This document shows positions 61,123 to 64,000 of a stretch of 64,000 nt of DNA, in pieces. The notes under the pieces are model-generated. The model worked only from the letters and a program-made list of their open reading frames with translations, was not told where the DNA came from and did no database searches. This DNA comes from Acinetobacter bouvetii DSM 14964 = CIP 107468 (GTDB taxonomy: Bacteria > Pseudomonadota > Gammaproteobacteria > Pseudomonadales > Moraxellaceae). The stretch covers positions 489,194-553,193 of the forward strand of contig NZ_KB849727.1 of NCBI RefSeq assembly GCF_000368865.1, read 5' to 3'. The position numbers and the translations under genes are program-made. Positions within the stretch are counted from its first letter, which is position 1. Each line of letters opens with the position of its first letter.

Positions 61123-62124
61123 TTATAGCGCGTCGACGCAGTCTTTAACAAGCCTAGGTCCAGTATATATGAGACCGCTGTAGACTTGTACAAGGGTGGC
61201 GCCGGCATTCTTTTTCGCCGCAGCATCTTCGCCTGACAAAATACCGCCCACGCCAATTAATGGAATTTGACCTTGCAGCGCTTTCGCAAAAGCCGCCAAA
61301 CATGCTGTGCTTTTTGCAAATACTGGAGCACCAGATAAACCGCCCGCTTCATCGCCATGTTTCAGGTTTTCAACGCCTTCGCGCGACAAAGTGGTGTTGG
61401 TTACAATCAAACCGTCTATTTTAAATTGCAGCAATTGATTGCTGATGAACTGAATATCTTCCTGTTCTAAATCAGGCGCGACTTTAAGCACTAAAGGAAC
61501 ATAATGCTGATATTCTTCAGCCAATTCAAGCTGGCGCTTTTTCAGGGTTTCCAGCAATTCTGTTAAAGCCTCGCCGCTTTGCAGGCTGCGCAGATTTTTA
61601 GTATTGGGGGATGAAATATTAACCGTAATATATGATGCGTAATTGTAAACTTTTTCGAGGCAAATCAAATAATCATCAACCGCATTTTCAACCGGTGTCG
61701 CTGCATTTTTTCCGATATTAATGCCCAGAACACCTTTAAATTTCGCGGCTTTGACATTTTCAATCAGCTGATCTACGCCATCATTATTAAAACCCATGCG
61801 GTTAATGATGGCTTTGGCTTCCGGCAAACGGAAAAGGCGGGGTTCAGGATTGCCAGGCTGAGGCTTTGGCGTAATGGTGCCAATTTCGATAAAACCAAAA
61901 CCCTGAGCTGCCAAGGCATCAATATAAGCGCCATTTTTATCCAGACCTGCCGCCAAACCGACCGGATTTGGAAACTCGATACCCATGCAGGTCACCGGTT
62001 TTGCAGCAACGGCCTGACGCATCAAGCCCATTTTATAGGATGATTTCAAAAGGGATAATGTCAGCTCATGTGCACGCTCTGGTGCTAAAGAAAACAACAA
62101 AGGGCGGGCAAGAGAATACAACAT
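61123..62124 (-). CDS. pyrD: dihydroorotate dehydrogenase (quinone)
   Basis: A 333-residue class 2 enzyme that oxidises dihydroorotate to orotate at the inner membrane with quinone as acceptor. The N-terminal hydrophobic helix ([19 protein letters not shown]) is typical of this class. [13 protein letters not shown] binds FMN, and [15 protein letters not shown] carries the catalytic Ser. The length is as expected. It is followed by cvpA with a gap of 5 bases. Confidence 0.96.
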   Translation of the reverse strand: MLYSLARPLLFSLAPERAHELTLSLLKSSYKMGLMRQAVAAKPVTCMGIEFPNPVGLAAGLDKNGAYIDALAAQGFGFIEIGTITPKPQPGNPEPRLFRLPEAKAIINRMGFNNDGVDQLIENVKAAKFKGVLGINIGKNAATPVENAVDDYLICLEKVYNYASYITVNISSPNTKNLRSLQSGEALTELLETLKKRQLELAEEYQHYVPLVLKVAPDLEQEDIQFISNQLLQFKIDGLIVTNTTLSREGVENLKHGDEAGGLSGAPVFAKSTACLAAFAKALQGQIPLIGVGGILSGEDAAAKKNAGATLVQVYSGLIYTGPRLVKDCVDAL

Positions 62125-62673
62125 ATCGGCAAAAGTCTACTGCTTTTTAAGTCGCCATATTATAGGCATAGCCACACTAAAACACCATGCTTGATAAAAG
62201 CTTATTTGATAAAGTTCTGATTTTATTGTTTCAATAATATACAACTTCATTCGATATTCTTCGCGGCATAATGCCGGAAAGAATATCCATCCAATTTATC
62301 ACTGAATCCCAGCCGAGCAGCAGAACTCACACGATAGCTGGCATTTGCTGAAAAACCGCCTTTAAATACGCATTATGATCAATAGTTATACCTGACACAT
62401 CCGTCGCGATAGCCTGTTCGCCATTATAGATGAATGTGCCGATGGAGAACGACTCTTAGCGGCAAGCAGCTGGCTGCGTAAACTCCTATTGCTAAGGCCT
62501 TTGCTGGCTGACTAACACTGGAAAAACGGCTTTCCAGATCAGTCCTGCTGTCAATTTACTTTTGTGATGCAGCCAATGCATCCGCACTTTTCACCGCGGC
62601 TTCAGCCGCACCCAGCTCTTTAACCCCAAAAGCAGAAGAACCGTTCATGCACTTGATCAGGCATCAACACGCA
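62125..62673. other. intergenic region upstream of pyrD with pseudogene fragments
   Basis: This 549-base gap contains the decayed reading frames at 62247-62667. The part nearest pyrD, 62125-62246, should hold the pyrD promoter; I see no other element there. Confidence 0.5.
62247..62667 (-). pseudogene. remnant of a YadA-type trimeric autotransporter C-terminus
   Basis: On the minus strand, protein-like pieces occur in successive frames. The first ends KELGAAEAAVKSADALAASQK with a stop at 62556. The next is DLESRFSSVSQPAKALAIGVYAASC. Two more follow: GTFIYNGEQAIATDVSG and GGFSANASYRVSSAARLGF. The last two match the beta-strand pattern of the YadA membrane anchor (Y-x-G-E-x-A followed by a K/G-x-S-A-N-x-S strand and an aromatic ending). 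Frameshifts and a stop break the series, and no passenger region precedes it. I read it as the anchor end of a lost adhesin gene. Confidence 0.5.
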
Positions 62674-63153
62674 TTAATGCACAACCGCAGTCAATTTAAT
62701 CTGACCCGCTTCAGAATTTAACTCCATTTTTTCAATACTCAGGCCCATCTGCGCCATTTGGGTTAAAAAGTTAGCCAGTACAGCATAATTTTCATGCATG
62801 GCCGCAATTTGAATTTGATCGCCAGACTGCTGCGATGCAACTGACAGCCCCTGCTGCTGCGCGGCCCGCTGCACCTTATCTGCGGCAGATAAAACAGTAT
62901 CACCCGCTGGCTTCATCGTCACTGCATTACTTTGCATCCAGACCATCGTATCTTTCAAATCATTGAGGCGCTTTTGCTGATATTCCGCCGCTTTATGCAT
63001 ATAAAAAAGCGCAGAACCCGCCGCCGCAACAATGACAAAGGCCGCTGTAAATACCACCATCACCCGCTCGCGCACAGAAAGGCCATCCAGATAATCCGTA
63101 ACCTGTTCAACACGCTGATCAATACGGTGCTGTAAATTTTCTAATGCTTTCAT
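62674..63153 (-). CDS. gspM: type II secretion protein GspM
   Basis: A 159-residue bitopic inner-membrane protein. A cytoplasmic N-terminal helix precedes one transmembrane segment at about 28-48 (VMVVFTAAFVIVAAAGSALFYM), and the periplasmic part ends with a ferredoxin-like strand pattern (SIEKMELNSEAGQIKLTAVVH). GspM binds GspL in the T2SS assembly platform. The start overlaps the gspL stop (TAATG), as is usual. No gspN or other T2SS gene follows, only a pseudogene region. Confidence 0.9.
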   Translation of the reverse strand: MKALENLQHRIDQRVEQVTDYLDGLSVRERVMVVFTAAFVIVAAAGSALFYMHKAAEYQQKRLNDLKDTMVWMQSNAVTMKPAGDTVLSAADKVQRAAQQQGLSVASQQSGDQIQIAAMHENYAVLANFLTQMAQMGLSIEKMELNSEAGQIKLTAVVH

Positions 63154-64000
63154 TATTGTATTTTCACCAATCCCACCACACCGGAAGCGCTGGGCTGAAT
63201 ATTCCCCAATTCAGCTTTAAAGCCCTGCTGATTCAGCTGCTGGATTAAATTTTGCAGCAGTTCAGCTGAGCCTGCTTTCAGTTCCATATTTAAGGCCGAT
63301 GCGTCATAAGATACACGGTTTGCCGTAATCTGCTGCTGCATCAGCAAAGGCCCAACGCGGCTAAGCAAAGATAAAGCCTGCGTACTGCCTGTTTGGCTTT
63401 GACGCAATTGCGCCTCAAACTGGCTTTTCAAGGTTTGCTCTGTCACCGGATAGCTTTGGCCAAACCAATATTTAAACTGATCAACCGCTTGCACTGCCAT
63501 CGCATTCGCTACTTTTTTGTTTTGATGCCAGCGCACAGCATCATAACCAAACTGCACCACAAGCAGCCCAAGCAGTACAGCGGCGCAAGCTTTCCAATAA
63601 CCCGATACTCCCTGCTGGTTTTTCGCTTTCGGCAGCACATTAAATGGATGCTGCTTAGGCTTTTTAATAACCGGGACTTCATAGTGGAAACTTTCTATCT
63701 GCTCTGCCGTCACAACCGCCTGCAGGCTATTCATCTGCTCTGCCGTCAGATTCGCAACCTGATATAAAGGCTGGGCTTGCTGATAATCTAAAAACAAGGA
63801 TAAATCATCGACCGTTTTTCCCAAAAACTCATTTTCACGGACCAGCAAATGACCATTAATATTTGCTAAAACAGCTTGCCCCGCTTTCGGCTCAGGCAGC
63901 AGCAAAAAATCTGGCAGCAACGCGGTCACATTCATAGGAATTAAGGTCAAAGCATGCTGCAGGGTTTCTACTTTAGCATTCGCGATGCCAAAAACCGTTA
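63153..64000 (-). CDS. gspL: type II secretion protein GspL, 5' part outside the window
   Basis: The reading frame is open from the stop at 63153 to the window edge and continues past it (TVFGIANAKVETLQHALTLI...), so the gene is cut at its 5' end; GspL proteins are usually about 380 residues and about 280 are present. The cytoplasmic actin-like domain is followed by a transmembrane segment near YWKACAAVLLGLLVVQFG and a periplasmic ferredoxin-like domain (LNMELKAGSAELLQNLIQQLNQQGF). GspL links the GspE ATPase to the inner-membrane platform. Coupled to gspM by overlapping stop and start. Confidence 0.88.
   Translation of the reverse strand, partial: TVFGIANAKVETLQHALTLIPMNVTALLPDFLLLPEPKAGQAVLANINGHLLVRENEFLGKTVDDLSLFLDYQQAQPLYQVANLTAEQMNSLQAVVTAEQIESFHYEVPVIKKPKQHPFNVLPKAKNQQGVSGYWKACAAVLLGLLVVQFGYDAVRWHQNKKVANAMAVQAVDQFKYWFGQSYPVTEQTLKSQFEAQLRQSQTGSTQALSLLSRVGPLLMQQQITANRVSYDASALNMELKAGSAELLQNLIQQLNQQGFKAELGNIQPSASGVVGLVKIQ

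Overview
The window reads as chromosomal DNA of a gammaproteobacterium of the Moraxellaceae, almost certainly Acinetobacter. I infer this from the recognised gene content: pgaBCD, a desaturase/ferredoxin-reductase/FabR-type regulator locus, tsaD|rpsU-yqeY, pyrD-cvpA-purF and gspLM. Codon use is mostly moderate in GC, with visibly AT-richer islands at about 22.2-26.3 kb (dps, TetR-MFS) and 52.0-53.1 kb (Hint-like gene). No insertion sequence, CRISPR array, rRNA or complete prophage was found.

Layout. 0-5.1 kb: dusB and pgaBCD (PNAG synthesis and deacetylation, no adjacent pgaA). 5.6-10.6 kb: a DUF1615 lipoprotein, a HAD phosphatase, then a fatty-acid desaturase and its reductase, divergent from a FabR/DesT-type TetR regulator. 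10.6-16.7 kb: an orphan NarL-type response regulator, a cystatin-like small protein, two pilin-like subunits, a pilus chaperone and an usher. Four 18-bp inverted-repeat sites of NarL-like 7-2-7 geometry lie upstream of these genes and suggest one regulon. 16.7-22.2 kb: hydrolase, PAAR protein, rapA, rluA. 22.3-26.3 kb: a siderophore carrier-protein remnant, dps, a probable untranslated transcript, and a TetR-MFS efflux pair with two matching operators.

26.4-35.8 kb: a GlcG/HbpS-like protein, hemL, thiE, an Mpo1-like protein, two tandem CYTH-CHAD paralogues, a DUF3144 protein and an amidohydrolase. 35.9-43.3 kb: an M16 protease with a Fur-box-like site, a PhzF-family protein, a cystine symporter, a flavin reductase and gloB. 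43.7-46.1 kb: a small ORF and ten tRNA genes (one Leu-CAG, six Leu-UAG, three Trp-CCA) arranged as a triplicated Leu-Trp-Leu unit of about 425 bp. 46.1-51.9 kb: a kinase-like/patatin pair, a DUF815 ATPase, tsaD, rpsU and yqeY. 52.0-64.0 kb: an orphan Hint-like gene with a periplasmic partner, a GFA protein, a BepA-like M48 protease, a 2-hydroxyacid dehydrogenase, an M48-like membrane protein with a broken HExxH, purF-cvpA-pyrD, a decayed trimeric-autotransporter anchor, and gspM-gspL (gspL cut by the window edge).

The most interesting material is the proposed response-regulator/cystatin-like/pilus regulon, the tandem tRNA array with an atypical Trp-anticodon tRNA, the catalytically altered Hint and M48 proteins, and the kinase-patatin pair. 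All family calls rest on reading the sequence and motifs by eye; no database search was run.
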